Of a stretch of DNA of 43,305 nt, positions 1 to 7,691 are shown piece after piece. Every line of letters begins with the position of its first letter. Position 1 is the stretch's first letter. The notes beneath the pieces are model-generated. The model was not told the DNA's origin and made no database searches. It saw only the letters and a program-made list of their open reading frames with translations. The DNA is from Bacteroidales bacterium (GTDB taxonomy: Bacteria > Bacteroidota > Bacteroidia > Bacteroidales > Muribaculaceae), in the NCBI GenBank assembly GCA_019416285.1, contig DXXM01000030.1:1-43305 (forward strand), read 5' to 3'. Made by a program: the position numbers and the translations under genes.

Positions 1-4
1 GGGT

Positions 5-42
5 GGTCCCCTTTTCAATTGCTATCCGGGTCCCTTTTCAAA
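5..42. repeat. Pair of short direct repeats beside the end of the 1559-aa gene
   Basis: GGTCCCCTTTTCAA at about 5-18 recurs as GGGTCCCTTTTCAA at 28-41, one helical turn or so apart, immediately after the stop codon of the 1559-aa gene on the minus strand. On that strand the copies read TTGAAAAGGGACC. I see no hairpin. The function is unknown, and the window edge prevents seeing whether more copies follow. Confidence 0.45.
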
Positions 43-44
43 TG

Positions 45-3000
45 TTAGATGCAGTTGCCGACAACTCCCTGCACAGGTTCCTGTCTGGTGAACATCTGAC
101 CACTGAAACGGCGCACACCGCGCTTGCGGGCATTTTCGGGTGTGTCAAGGTGCCACTCTGGAATACCTTCCAATCCCTCACGCTCCAGACGTGCGGCCTC
201 CTCGCGGGCTTCGCGCTCGGCTTTCTCGGCCTCGGCTCGTTCTGCGGCTCTTTGTCGGGCCTCTGCCTCCTGCTGTGCGCGTATGGCATCCTGTCTGCGT
301 TGCTCGACACCCGCCATCTGCTGCCACAGGTTGTATTCCTGCTCGGCCTGTGCGAGTCCTGCGGAGATTGCCTTCTTCGATGCAAGTATTTCGGTCGGGG
401 TCTTGCCCTTCGGCTTCTGCTTCTGGGCTTTCTCATACGCCTTGCGCTTCTCCTCGGCCATTGTGTCGGCAATCTCTTTGGCGGTGGCTGCATCACCCTC
501 GGCAAATTCCACAAGGGCATCCCAACCATGCTCCGGGTTCTCGGCCTGTTCAAAGATAGGCTCACCCTTTGCATCGCGGGGGATACGTTGCAGGGGTGTA
601 GGCTCTGCGGTCGGGGCCGGCGTTTCGTGTACGTTCTCTACAGGAGCGGCGGGATTGGGAACACTTTCAGCAGGTGAAACGGCGTATTCCGTAGGATTTT
701 CGGGCGTTTCCGTAGAAGTGGGAACGTTTTCGGGCTGATTGGGAACGGTGGCCGGCTGCTCGTTGGAGGGTTGAACCGCACCCAATTTAGAGAGCTGCTC
801 ATCGGTCCATGTCGGCACGTTGGCTCCGGGCGAGTATGGCTGCATGGCATTCCCGTTGCCGTCATGCGCCCACATGAAGCCTCTGTCATCAATAAGGACA
901 TTCTGACCCTCGGCATCCTTGCCAACGGTGAATGTGCGTGTGCTGCCGTCATGTTGAGGCACGGCGATAGTGCCAATAGGATTGACACCTGTCGGCATCG
1001 TAACCTCACCCTGCGGAGCCTCAGCGGGTGTGGCTGTCGGTGTAGTTGTCGGGGCAGGTGTAGGCTCAATGGGAGCAACCTGTTCGGGCTGCTGAGGTTG
1101 TGCGGGTTGTGCGGCCTGTATTCTGCGCTGCTGCTCCTGCTTGAGTCCTTCAACCCAACCACGGCCATAGTCAGTAAGGCTCGACACCTCGCTCTCATCA
1201 CTAAACCTCTCAATGTTTCTGTTGAGTTCTTCATCAGACATTGAGGTGGAGGCGGCTCCATCCTCAAGGCCGTTGTCGTATGCCTCGGTATCGGTCACGC
1301 CTTCCGGGTAAACGCGCTCTGCGGCTTGTGGCTGTGCGGCTGTCGGCTGCTGCGGCTCGTCCGGCTGATACTCAGACAGGATATTGTTAAGCTCATGCTC
1401 CGATGCGTAGTGAAGATGTTGCAGGTCGCCCTCAACATAATATTCATGGTTGCCATTCTCATCGACATAGCCTGTGAGGACACCGCGAGTTTCTGTACCG
1501 TCAGAGTTGCGTATCTTAATTTGGCCGGTGGTGTATTTTGATTGAGGCTCCACCTCCGGGACTTCGGTGGCATCACCAGGCATCGTCGGCGCTTCCTCGG
1601 TTGAGGCCGCATATTCTTCGTAGGATAAAATGGCCTCGGGCGATACCATTTCAATCTTGCCGGTTGCAACATCACGAATGACAATAGAGGCATCGCTGCG
1701 CTCGCTATCAACCATGCTGCCGTCCTCCATCATCACCACGCGGCCACTCAACACCTCAACAGGTCGGTCTTGGTATTTCATAACCGCACGGCCTGTCGGC
1801 CACAGGTCGCCGTTGAACTGATGCGGGTCGAATTCCTCTGAAGGTGTGGAGTTGTCGAAACGCGGGTCAATCGGCTCACCCTCGGCTGGGCCTTGCGGCT
1901 CTGCGGGTTCTTCGCTCAGTAGTTTCTGATTGGTGATGTCCTCGGCCTGTGCATCCTCAACGGGATTAGGCTCCTTTGCTTTGTCGGGGATAAGTTCAGC
2001 AATATATTCGTCAATGGCCGTCTGCTCTTGGAGTGTGCGGCGGTTGGCCTCCTTGCGGATAGCTCCGTCAATGTCAACACCGTATTTCTCATTTATGCGG
2101 CCTCGGATTTCATCGGTGGCTCCTGTCTCCTCAAACTCGCCCATAGCGTCAGTGACCTTGCGGAGAATGTTCTGCTGCGCCTCGTCAAATTGCTTGTCGC
2201 CGCCACGGAGGTGGTTGCGCCGTGCTTCTTCGCAGGTGCGATAAACCTCTACCATGTCCCAACCGTTCTCAGCGGCCACAGTGCGGCAAGCCTCCTGTAA
2301 GCGGTTCTCAAAGTCGGCGGTCTGCTGATAACGCTCGCCGATTTCGATGCTGTTAAGTTCGGTCTGACGCTTGATGCGCTCCAATTCAAGGTCAGCGGCC
2401 TTGCGGCTCTTGAATGAGCGGGAAGTGATAACGCCGTTGGCGCCCTGCGACTCCACAATGAAACCTCCATCGCCATCTTCAATAAGCTCACCTCTCATCA
2501 CGGTTGACATGGGGAGCCTACGGCCCGTAGCAAAGTAGTACATCTTTGCTCTTGCGGCCTCGCTGACACGCGGGTCTGTCACCATATCTGTAAGGCGGCT
2601 GACGATTTCCGGGGCGTTCTGCGCTATCAGACTACCCTCGGCAGGGTCGCCTGTGCGCTCTGAACTTTCAACGAGGTCGCGCAGGTCGTAGCCATATCGT
2701 TTCAGTTCTGCCTTCTCATCCTCGGTCAGACCCATACCTCCATCAGAAGGAGCGTCCATACGCTGACGCAGACGGCTCTCAAAGTCGAGGCGGTTCTTCT
2801 GGCCGTTGGTCGGACTGTCGAATGATGCTTTGAGGTCGGTGAGGACACCGCCGGCACTCTTGAGCATGTGCTTGGCCTTGAAGCCTACCATCATGGCCAT
2901 GTTGTCATTCCACACGTCCATTGCATCGCGCTCTCCCTCTATCCATTCGGGAACAGAGAAGATTGTGCCCTCGGCGAGAGTGGCACCTGTATAGACACCT

Positions 3001-4724
3001 GCACGAGTGGCAACCTTGCCTACGGTGCTTGATGTGGCCCGCACAAGTTTGTCAGACACATTACCAGATACAGGGCCGAGCCAACCAACGGCACCACCCA
3101 TAAGGAGGCCGTGGCCGAACTGACCCGCAACGGCTCCGGCTGAATATCCCTCGTTGATGTATCGGCCTGTTTCGTCCTGTCCCACGATATGACCACCGTG
3201 GGCGAATTGGTTCTCCATCTCCTTGACACCCTCGAATGTTCCGAAGTTGGCTGCACCACCGGCGATACCTCCGACAATGCGGCCTGTCATGGATGTGGCG
3301 AACTGACGTGTGGCGGCTTGAGTGACTGCCGCGGATGCACCTCTACCTGCCAACCAACGACCACCGAGCCACATTGTGCCACGAGTCGCAGCACTGCCCA
3401 CACCTGCGGACAGCCATGTAGTAGGGTCGAGGGCGAAACCTGCTACCATACCTGTTACGTCAAGTATCTTATGGCCGTCCTGCCTGTATATCTCGTTGGC
3501 GGCTTCGTTGGCGGCCATGTCGCCGGTCTTGCCGTCTGCGCTCGATACGGCCAAGCCCTTGCTGACGTTCATTAGGACGTTCATGTCGCCAATCTTACGC
3601 ATGAGGTATTCCAGATTGCCCTTCGGCATATTCTTCTCAACCGCGAGATTGTAGAGGCGCAGGTCTGACTGCTGACGGGCGAACTGCTTGGCTTGATTGT
3701 ACAGCACAAGTTCATCGGCACCGGGATTGCGGTAACGCAGCATCTGATAGCAATCGTCAATGAGAGCCTTCTGCCCGTCCTCGCCCAGATTGTCCCACGA
3801 CTCGTTCATGAGGCGGTCGAGGTCGAAGTCGGTAAAGTGGGCTACCATGCTGCGGTGGCTGTTCTCGGCGGCGTTCATGATGTGGTTCTCACGTCCACCG
3901 AGGAAAGCGGCGTTAGACATGGCATCGCCACGGTCATGGTAAATATCCTCCGCAATACGGTTGCGGTCTGCCTCCTGTCGCTTCTCGGCGGCTGACCATG
4001 CCTGTTCAGCGGCGTTTTCACCCTCTTTGGGGTTATGTCGCTCCCACAGATGGAAAAGCCTGTCATCAAACTCACGCTGCAAACGCTGTTCCTTTGACCT
4101 CCTTCCTGCCTCGGTGTTATTCTCCCACCACTGATGATACTCGCTGTCAGCCTTGATTTTCTGTAACTGAGTTGGCACACGTTCGCCCTGTGTGGTGTAG
4201 AACACCTTCTCCATTTGGCCGGACTGAGGATTAAACTCACGCTCACCCATGAAGGAGCCGGGGCGATTGCCCTTCTCAATACCTTCCATGCGCTGATGAA
4301 AATCCTCGCCCATCTTCTTCAGTCGGGCGTTGGCTTGGTCCATCTGGAATTGCATGTACTGCTGTTGCACGGGAGAGGGCTTCCAACCTGTGGGTTGTGC
4401 CGGCGTTGTGGCACTCTGGACGCTCGCCTGTTGTGCGGTGTTATCCTTAATCGGCTGAACAGTAGTGGGAGCGGCCTGTTGCTGCGGCTGAGCCTGTGCC
4501 GCCGGTTGTGCCGGGGATGCGGCGGGAGGCGGGGCAACCGTGCCTATGTCCTTTGAGAATGTATCGAAGTCGGGCAGAGAGTAGGCATCCTGCATATTGT
4601 TGTAGAATCGCCTACGCTTCTGCTCGTCCATCATATCTTGCTTGAATGTATCGAAGTCGGGCAGAGAGAAATGCTTCAACCCGTTCTGATACAGCCTGTA
4701 TAAATTATCGTTGGGATTAGCCAT
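45..4724 (-). CDS. Very large phage-type protein, probable internal virion / DNA-ejection protein (1559 aa)
   Basis: Complete reading frame with an ATG start and a TAA stop at 45-47. The N-terminus carries a duplicated motif LPDFDTF at residues 21-27 and 50-56. It is followed by a Pro/Gln/Ala-rich linker (about 65-120), then a charged helical region. Around residues 420-620 there are several Gly/Ala-rich hydrophobic stretches of the kind seen in ejection proteins that insert into membranes. A long acidic Pro/Thr/Glu-rich low-complexity part comes next (about 950-1350), and a strongly charged coiled coil (Arg/Glu/Ala) lies near residues 1430-1530. I recognise no catalytic site. It is the last of four co-directional genes with short gaps (20 bp to the 374-aa gene). 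An internal virion role is inferred from size, architecture and position; a large polyvalent protein is an alternative. The C-terminus ends abruptly after a conserved-looking basic segment, so the protein could be truncated. Confidence 0.6.
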   Translation of the reverse strand: MANPNDNLYRLYQNGLKHFSLPDFDTFKQDMMDEQKRRRFYNNMQDAYSLPDFDTFSKDIGTVAPPPAASPAQPAAQAQPQQQAAPTTVQPIKDNTAQQASVQSATTPAQPTGWKPSPVQQQYMQFQMDQANARLKKMGEDFHQRMEGIEKGNRPGSFMGEREFNPQSGQMEKVFYTTQGERVPTQLQKIKADSEYHQWWENNTEAGRRSKEQRLQREFDDRLFHLWERHNPKEGENAAEQAWSAAEKRQEADRNRIAEDIYHDRGDAMSNAAFLGGRENHIMNAAENSHRSMVAHFTDFDLDRLMNESWDNLGEDGQKALIDDCYQMLRYRNPGADELVLYNQAKQFARQQSDLRLYNLAVEKNMPKGNLEYLMRKIGDMNVLMNVSKGLAVSSADGKTGDMAANEAANEIYRQDGHKILDVTGMVAGFALDPTTWLSAGVGSAATRGTMWLGGRWLAGRGASAAVTQAATRQFATSMTGRIVGGIAGGAANFGTFEGVKEMENQFAHGGHIVGQDETGRYINEGYSAGAVAGQFGHGLLMGGAVGWLGPVSGNVSDKLVRATSSTVGKVATRAGVYTGATLAEGTIFSVPEWIEGERDAMDVWNDNMAMMVGFKAKHMLKSAGGVLTDLKASFDSPTNGQKNRLDFESRLRQRMDAPSDGGMGLTEDEKAELKRYGYDLRDLVESSERTGDPAEGSLIAQNAPEIVSRLTDMVTDPRVSEAARAKMYYFATGRRLPMSTVMRGELIEDGDGGFIVESQGANGVITSRSFKSRKAADLELERIKRQTELNSIEIGERYQQTADFENRLQEACRTVAAENGWDMVEVYRTCEEARRNHLRGGDKQFDEAQQNILRKVTDAMGEFEETGATDEIRGRINEKYGVDIDGAIRKEANRRTLQEQTAIDEYIAELIPDKAKEPNPVEDAQAEDITNQKLLSEEPAEPQGPAEGEPIDPRFDNSTPSEEFDPHQFNGDLWPTGRAVMKYQDRPVEVLSGRVVMMEDGSMVDSERSDASIVIRDVATGKIEMVSPEAILSYEEYAASTEEAPTMPGDATEVPEVEPQSKYTTGQIKIRNSDGTETRGVLTGYVDENGNHEYYVEGDLQHLHYASEHELNNILSEYQPDEPQQPTAAQPQAAERVYPEGVTDTEAYDNGLEDGAASTSMSDEELNRNIERFSDESEVSSLTDYGRGWVEGLKQEQQRRIQAAQPAQPQQPEQVAPIEPTPAPTTTPTATPAEAPQGEVTMPTGVNPIGTIAVPQHDGSTRTFTVGKDAEGQNVLIDDRGFMWAHDGNGNAMQPYSPGANVPTWTDEQLSKLGAVQPSNEQPATVPNQPENVPTSTETPENPTEYAVSPAESVPNPAAPVENVHETPAPTAEPTPLQRIPRDAKGEPIFEQAENPEHGWDALVEFAEGDAATAKEIADTMAEEKRKAYEKAQKQKPKGKTPTEILASKKAISAGLAQAEQEYNLWQQMAGVEQRRQDAIRAQQEAEARQRAAERAEAEKAEREAREEAARLEREGLEGIPEWHLDTPENARKRGVRRFSGQMFTRQEPVQGVVGNCI
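4557..4668 (-). repeat. 25-bp direct repeat encoding the duplicated LPDFDTF motif
   Basis: The same 25 bases occur at 4557-4581 and 4644-4668, 87 bp (29 codons) apart and in frame. They encode the two LPDFDTF copies near the N-terminus of the 1559-aa protein. Identity at the DNA level, including third codon positions, points to a recent tandem duplication or to ongoing copy-number change of a 29-residue module. Confidence 0.75.
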
Positions 4725-4744
4725 ATTGATGTGATGTAATCTGG

Positions 4745-5869
4745 TTAATAACCTTTGGGTTTCTTGCCTGTTTCAAGCCCTGCAACCTGCTTGATGGCGT
4801 TCTGGGTGGCCGGTGAACCTTCTACGTTGGCACCGATGGCGATAAGCATAGCCTCGGTTGTGGGCGGCTTGTAGCCGACAGTAAAACCATTCTGCACAAT
4901 CGGGTCGCCATGCACTTGCGCACGGACACTCTGAGGCAGAGTGCTGAAGATACGAGATACTGTCTGGGCGTTGAGCTTGTCGATAGTCAGAGTAACATTG
5001 CCGTTGCCGGAGCCGAGGTTGAAAGTCATTTGGCCCTGCTTCATGGATTGAGCGAGCTGTTGAGCGGATATGTTGATGCGCTGACGCTCCAGAGAGGACG
5101 TAACATTGAATTGTCGGATGCTCTCTTTGAACTGACGCTCCCAACGCTGTGCCTCCTCCTCATGCCATTCTCCTTGACGGTCGAAGTTGGCTTGCCACTG
5201 ACGAACACGCTCGTCATAGTCCTTATCACGGAATGCCACATCGTCTGCGCGGTCTTGACGTCCTGCATCATAAGCACGGTCTTGACGTGCGAGGGTCTGC
5301 TCGGTTTTCCATGCCTGTAATCCTCGCTCCTTGTCGGCATCCTTCATCTTGCCTATGGTGAGCGCATATTGCAGATACTTGTCGGCATCGGCCTCGCGCT
5401 GTGCCTTCTCCTTATCGAACCGCTCTTTGGCCTTGGCCGACATGCCCTCTTTGGGATTATACATGTTGGGCGCATACTGAGAAGTGAACCAGAGGTTAGA
5501 CACGGCCTGTGCTGCATCCGATATGCCGCTGATAATGCCCTCAATCTTCTGACGGCGGCGCAGCTTCTTCAGTTCCTCCTCGGAAAGCGGCTTATATTCG
5601 GCCATGCGCTTTTCAAGCTGAGGAATGAGTTCAGCATAGCTGCTCGCGGTGTATTGCTCCGGGATGCTCGTTGCGATAGGAACAGTGGAGGTAGTCTTGA
5701 CCGTGGTGGATGATGAGGAACCGGCGGGCGTGATTGGCGCAGGTGTCGGTTGTGCCGGTTGTGCGGGAGGTGTCGAGCCTCCACTGCTACCCGCAGGAGC
5801 GGCGGCGGGCTGTTGAGTGCCTACCATCGTTGTACGGGTATCTATGATTGGATTGTTAGGGTCTATCAT
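4745..5869 (-). CDS. Phage structural-cassette protein of unknown function (374 aa)
   Basis: ATG start at 5869 and TAA stop at 4745-4747. Residues about 15-60 are Pro/Ala/Gly/Ser/Thr-rich and probably disordered. A basic segment with KKLRRRQK near residue 105 precedes a hydrophobic patch. A long charged region (about 145-260) is rich in Asp, Arg, Gln and Glu and should form extended helix or coiled coil. The last 100 residues look globular. There are 12 bp between its start and the stop of the upstream 165-aa gene, and 20 bp to the downstream 1559-aa gene, so it is very likely co-transcribed with both. I do not recognise the family. Its place between two probable ejection proteins suggests a virion-internal or scaffold role, which is inference only. 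Confidence 0.6.
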   Translation of the reverse strand: MIDPNNPIIDTRTTMVGTQQPAAAPAGSSGGSTPPAQPAQPTPAPITPAGSSSSTTVKTTSTVPIATSIPEQYTASSYAELIPQLEKRMAEYKPLSEEELKKLRRRQKIEGIISGISDAAQAVSNLWFTSQYAPNMYNPKEGMSAKAKERFDKEKAQREADADKYLQYALTIGKMKDADKERGLQAWKTEQTLARQDRAYDAGRQDRADDVAFRDKDYDERVRQWQANFDRQGEWHEEEAQRWERQFKESIRQFNVTSSLERQRINISAQQLAQSMKQGQMTFNLGSGNGNVTLTIDKLNAQTVSRIFSTLPQSVRAQVHGDPIVQNGFTVGYKPPTTEAMLIAIGANVEGSPATQNAIKQVAGLETGKKPKGY

Positions 5870-5881
5870 CGTGAAATGGAT

Positions 5882-6379
5882 TTAGAACACACTCGCCATG
5901 TTAGAACCGGCTTGGGCTACACCCTGCACAGCCTGTGAGATTGCGCCGGCCTTAGCCTGTTCCAGATTGTTGAGCTTGTCGTTGAGTTCTGATTTGGTGT
6001 TGAGATACTGCGACTCTATCTGGTCCTTGCGGCGTTCACCGTTGACGGCAATCTGTGAGGTTGCATCCGCGAGGGCTTGATTGTTGGCCGCTTTTGCCGC
6101 CGCCACACTCTCCTCGGTACCTCCCATGACGGCCTGTGCCCCTGCCGCCGCTTGGTTACGCTGTCGGATATTGTCATTGGTAATCGTGAGGATGCGCTGT
6201 GCATCGGCACGTTGTGTCGCGTCCTCATTATATCTGCGGTCATACCAATCTTGATTATCCTTCATCTGGCCCTCAAGATTTTTCTTGACCTTCTTCATCG
6301 CCTTGGATGCACTGATACCACCGAAGATACTTGCTCCGATGCCCAATGCTCCACCAATTGCGCTGCCTATAATGCCCAT
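5882..6379 (-). CDS. Small phage internal-virion-like protein (165 aa)
   Basis: ATG start at 6379. The N-terminus is a Gly/Ala/Ile-rich hydrophobic segment (residues about 2-27, with GGALGIGASIFGG) followed by a basic stretch (KKVKKNL). The rest is a long Ala/Gln/Asn-rich helical region to the C-terminus, with no Cys and few aromatic residues. A membrane-active N-terminal helix followed by an Ala/Gln-rich coiled body is typical of gp14-like internal virion proteins of short-tailed phages and also of microvirus pilot proteins, so a role in genome ejection is a reasonable inference. It is second in the four-gene leftward cassette, with 27 bp to the 110-aa gene upstream and 12 bp to the 374-aa gene downstream. 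Confidence 0.55.
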   Translation of the reverse strand: MGIIGSAIGGALGIGASIFGGISASKAMKKVKKNLEGQMKDNQDWYDRRYNEDATQRADAQRILTITNDNIRQRNQAAAGAQAVMGGTEESVAAAKAANNQALADATSQIAVNGERRKDQIESQYLNTKSELNDKLNNLEQAKAGAISQAVQGVAQAGSNMASVF

Positions 6380-6406
6380 GTCGTTGTATGATGTATGAGG
6401 TTAAAC

Positions 6407-6739
6407 TTATTTTGCTCCCTGTGCGAGTCCTATAATGCCCATGTCGGCAATGTCCTTTTCGTCTTTCTTATCATCAGTGGGCACAGGTGCGGGGGCAGGT
6501 GTCGAGGGCGTTGACTCCTCCTTTTCCTCCTCCGGCTCCTTGACCTTTTCTTTCACGGTCTCTTTTTCCTTGACTACTTGGGAGGGCTTTGCGTCACCCG
6601 TCCAACTACCTTGATTGGCCGTGAGCTGCATCTGGGTCTTGAATCCGTCATGCAACCTGTCCATAGCCTTATCGCCTTGACGTTCTTTCTCTTTGATGAG
6701 TTCCATCGCGGCTGATATGATGCCTCCTTGTGCTGCCAT
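6407..6739 (-). CDS. Small charged phage-cassette protein of unknown function (110 aa)
   Basis: First gene of the leftward cassette, with ATG at 6737-6739. Residues 1-50 are an amphipathic helical segment. Residues 55-100 are almost entirely Lys/Glu/Pro/Thr/Asp low complexity and probably disordered. The C-terminus ends in a short hydrophobic tail (MGIIGLAQGAK). This tail begins like the N-terminus of the next protein (MGIIGSAIGGA), which may be chance or a trace of a shared assembly signal. I cannot assign a family. The reading frame is supported by tight spacing to the next gene and by a Bacteroidota -7 element TACCTTTG (6782-6775) upstream. Confidence 0.5.
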   Translation of the reverse strand: MAAQGGIISAAMELIKEKERQGDKAMDRLHDGFKTQMQLTANQGSWTGDAKPSQVVKEKETVKEKVKEPEEEKEESTPSTPAPAPVPTDDKKDEKDIADMGIIGLAQGAK

Positions 6740-6773
6740 TGTGATGTAGAGATTAAAAAGTTATAATTACGGA

Positions 6774-6797
6774 GCAAAGGTAAACTCATACCTTTGC
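6774..6797. promoter_or_regulatory. Palindromic divergent promoter / operator of the phage genes
   Basis: GCAAAGGTA (6774-6782) and TACCTTTGC (6789-6797) are perfect 9-bp inverted arms around a 6-bp spacer. Each arm contains TACCTTTG, a match to the Bacteroidota -7 element TAnnTTTG. One faces left toward the 110-aa gene and one faces right toward the 133-aa gene. Neither has an obvious TTTG -33 box at 19-21 bp, which suggests dependence on an activator or an extended element. The symmetry also makes the site a candidate operator switching both directions together. Confidence 0.6.
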
Positions 6798-6822
6798 ATC
6801 ACATCTTTAACTTATTAGTCAC

Positions 6823-7224
6823 ATGGCACAAGGAAGAAAAACAGGTGGCCGTCAGAAAGGCACACCCAACAAACCCAACCCGCTCAAAGAGCAATTACGC
6901 GCTCACTCGACTGCGTATTTTGAGCCGAAGCCACAGACAAACATGGACGGCTCGCCACGCACGATTGAGTTCAGAGATAAGGAAGGAGTAGTGTATAACT
7001 CAGTTGTATTGGCAGACGCGGACGGCAACCCGCTCGTTATTTCCGATTTCGACATAGATATGATGATGATGGAGCCGAAGGACCGCGCCACGATACAGGA
7101 GAAACTGTTGCGGTACCACACACCGCAGATGCAGTCCGTGTCTGCTGAGGTGTCGTTGGCCGGTGAAATCACCACCACGATAGAACAGCGTCTTAAAGAC
7201 CTCGCCGCTGACAACGACAACTAA
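6823..7224 (+). CDS. Terminase-small-subunit-like DNA-binding protein (133 aa)
   Basis: ATG start at 6823. The N-terminus carries the basic Gly-rich signature GRKTGGRQKGTPNK (residues 4-17), very like the start of many phage small-terminase and DUF5681-type proteins, where it is thought to contact DNA. The remainder is acidic (DFDIDMMMMEPKD around residues 75-90) and then helical, with a closing segment TTTIEQRLKDLAADND. The length fits a small terminase subunit. It reads away from the structural cassette and toward the integrase, and no large terminase is visible in the window. A TACCTTTG element lies 27 bp upstream of the start. The repeat-rich non-coding DNA that follows could be its packaging target. 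The family call is from the N-terminal motif alone. Confidence 0.5.
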   Translation: MAQGRKTGGRQKGTPNKPNPLKEQLRAHSTAYFEPKPQTNMDGSPRTIEFRDKEGVVYNSVVLADADGNPLVISDFDIDMMMMEPKDRATIQEKLLRYHTPQMQSVSAEVSLAGEITTTIEQRLKDLAADNDN

Positions 7225-7300
7225 CCGCAGCCGTCTATTTTTCTCTACTTTTAGAACCCTGCCGGGCCTTGCAGCTCGGCATTTTCATTTCCGAAATTGT

Positions 7301-7468
7301 TTCCCCAATAATCCCTATTATTTCCCCAATAAAGGTTATTCTTTCCGAACTTTGCGGCATTTCTTCCCCAATAATTCTTATTTCTTCGGAAGATAAGCAC
7401 TTTCTTTCGGAAGTTATTGCTATTTATTCCGAAATTAAGGGCATAAATTCCCTTTTTGATTTTTTATT
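7301..7468. repeat. Array A of a degenerate 21-bp tandem repeat (about 8 units)
   Basis: Units start at 7301, 7322, 7343, 7364, 7385, 7406, 7427 and 7448, exactly 21 bp apart. Each begins TTC(C/G)(C/G)(A/C)A or a close variant: TTCCCCA, TTCCGAA, TTCGGAA, and in the last degenerate unit TTCCCTT. The second half is usually like TTATTNNTATTTC. TTCCGAA and TTCGGAA are reverse complements, so the core appears in both orientations at constant phase. A partial extra copy begins at 7289. The 21-bp spacing is two helical turns, so all cores face the same side of the DNA, as in protein-binding arrays. Confidence 0.8.
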
Positions 7469-7551
7469 GCGCAATAAGTGAAAATACGGTGATTTTAGAT
7501 GTCTGAAAAGAGGCTGATTTTAGGGCGTTTTTGGCCGTTTTTCGGTCAAAA
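7464..7551. other. Spacer between the repeat arrays: 14-bp palindrome and a hairpin
   Basis: A perfect 14-bp palindrome TTATTGCGCAATAA lies at 7464-7477, overlapping the end of array A. A second element, TTTTGGCCG (7529-7537), a TTTTT loop, then CGGTCAAAA (7543-7551), forms a 9-bp stem with one G-T pair. It could act as a terminator for the 133-aa gene that ends at 7224, although it is 300 bp away. I see no supportable gene in the interval. Confidence 0.5.
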
Positions 7552-7555
7552 TTCC

Positions 7556-7691
7556 TTACCCATTTATGGCTATTCTTTCCGAATTTATTCTTATTTCTTC
7601 GGAAGATAAGCACTTTCTTTCGGAAGTTATTGCTATATCATACCCAAAGTTCGGAATTAAAGGGCATTTCTTCCGAAACCTTTCTTTTGAT
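7556..7691. repeat. Array B of the 21-bp tandem repeat (about 6 units)
   Basis: Units start at 7556 (TTACCCA variant), 7577, 7598 and 7619. A 10-bp partial follows at 7640, then units at 7650 and 7671. The three units 7577-7639 match array A units 7364-7426 almost base for base, with an exact 50-bp identity (7587-7636 against 7374-7423). Apart from the one 10-bp slip the 21-bp phase is kept. The array sits 3-prime of both the 133-aa gene and the integrase, which converge on it. Confidence 0.8.

Noticed and set aside
7269..7481. Plus-strand 70-aa reading frame with SE/SP heptapeptide periodicity
   Set aside because: It begins with TTG and is simply a translation of the 21-bp repeats (7 codons per unit). 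There is no start signal, and the opposite strand gives a similar pattern.
7301..7691. CRISPR array
   Set aside because: Units are contiguous 21-mers without unique spacers and no cas gene is near, so this is a tandem repeat.
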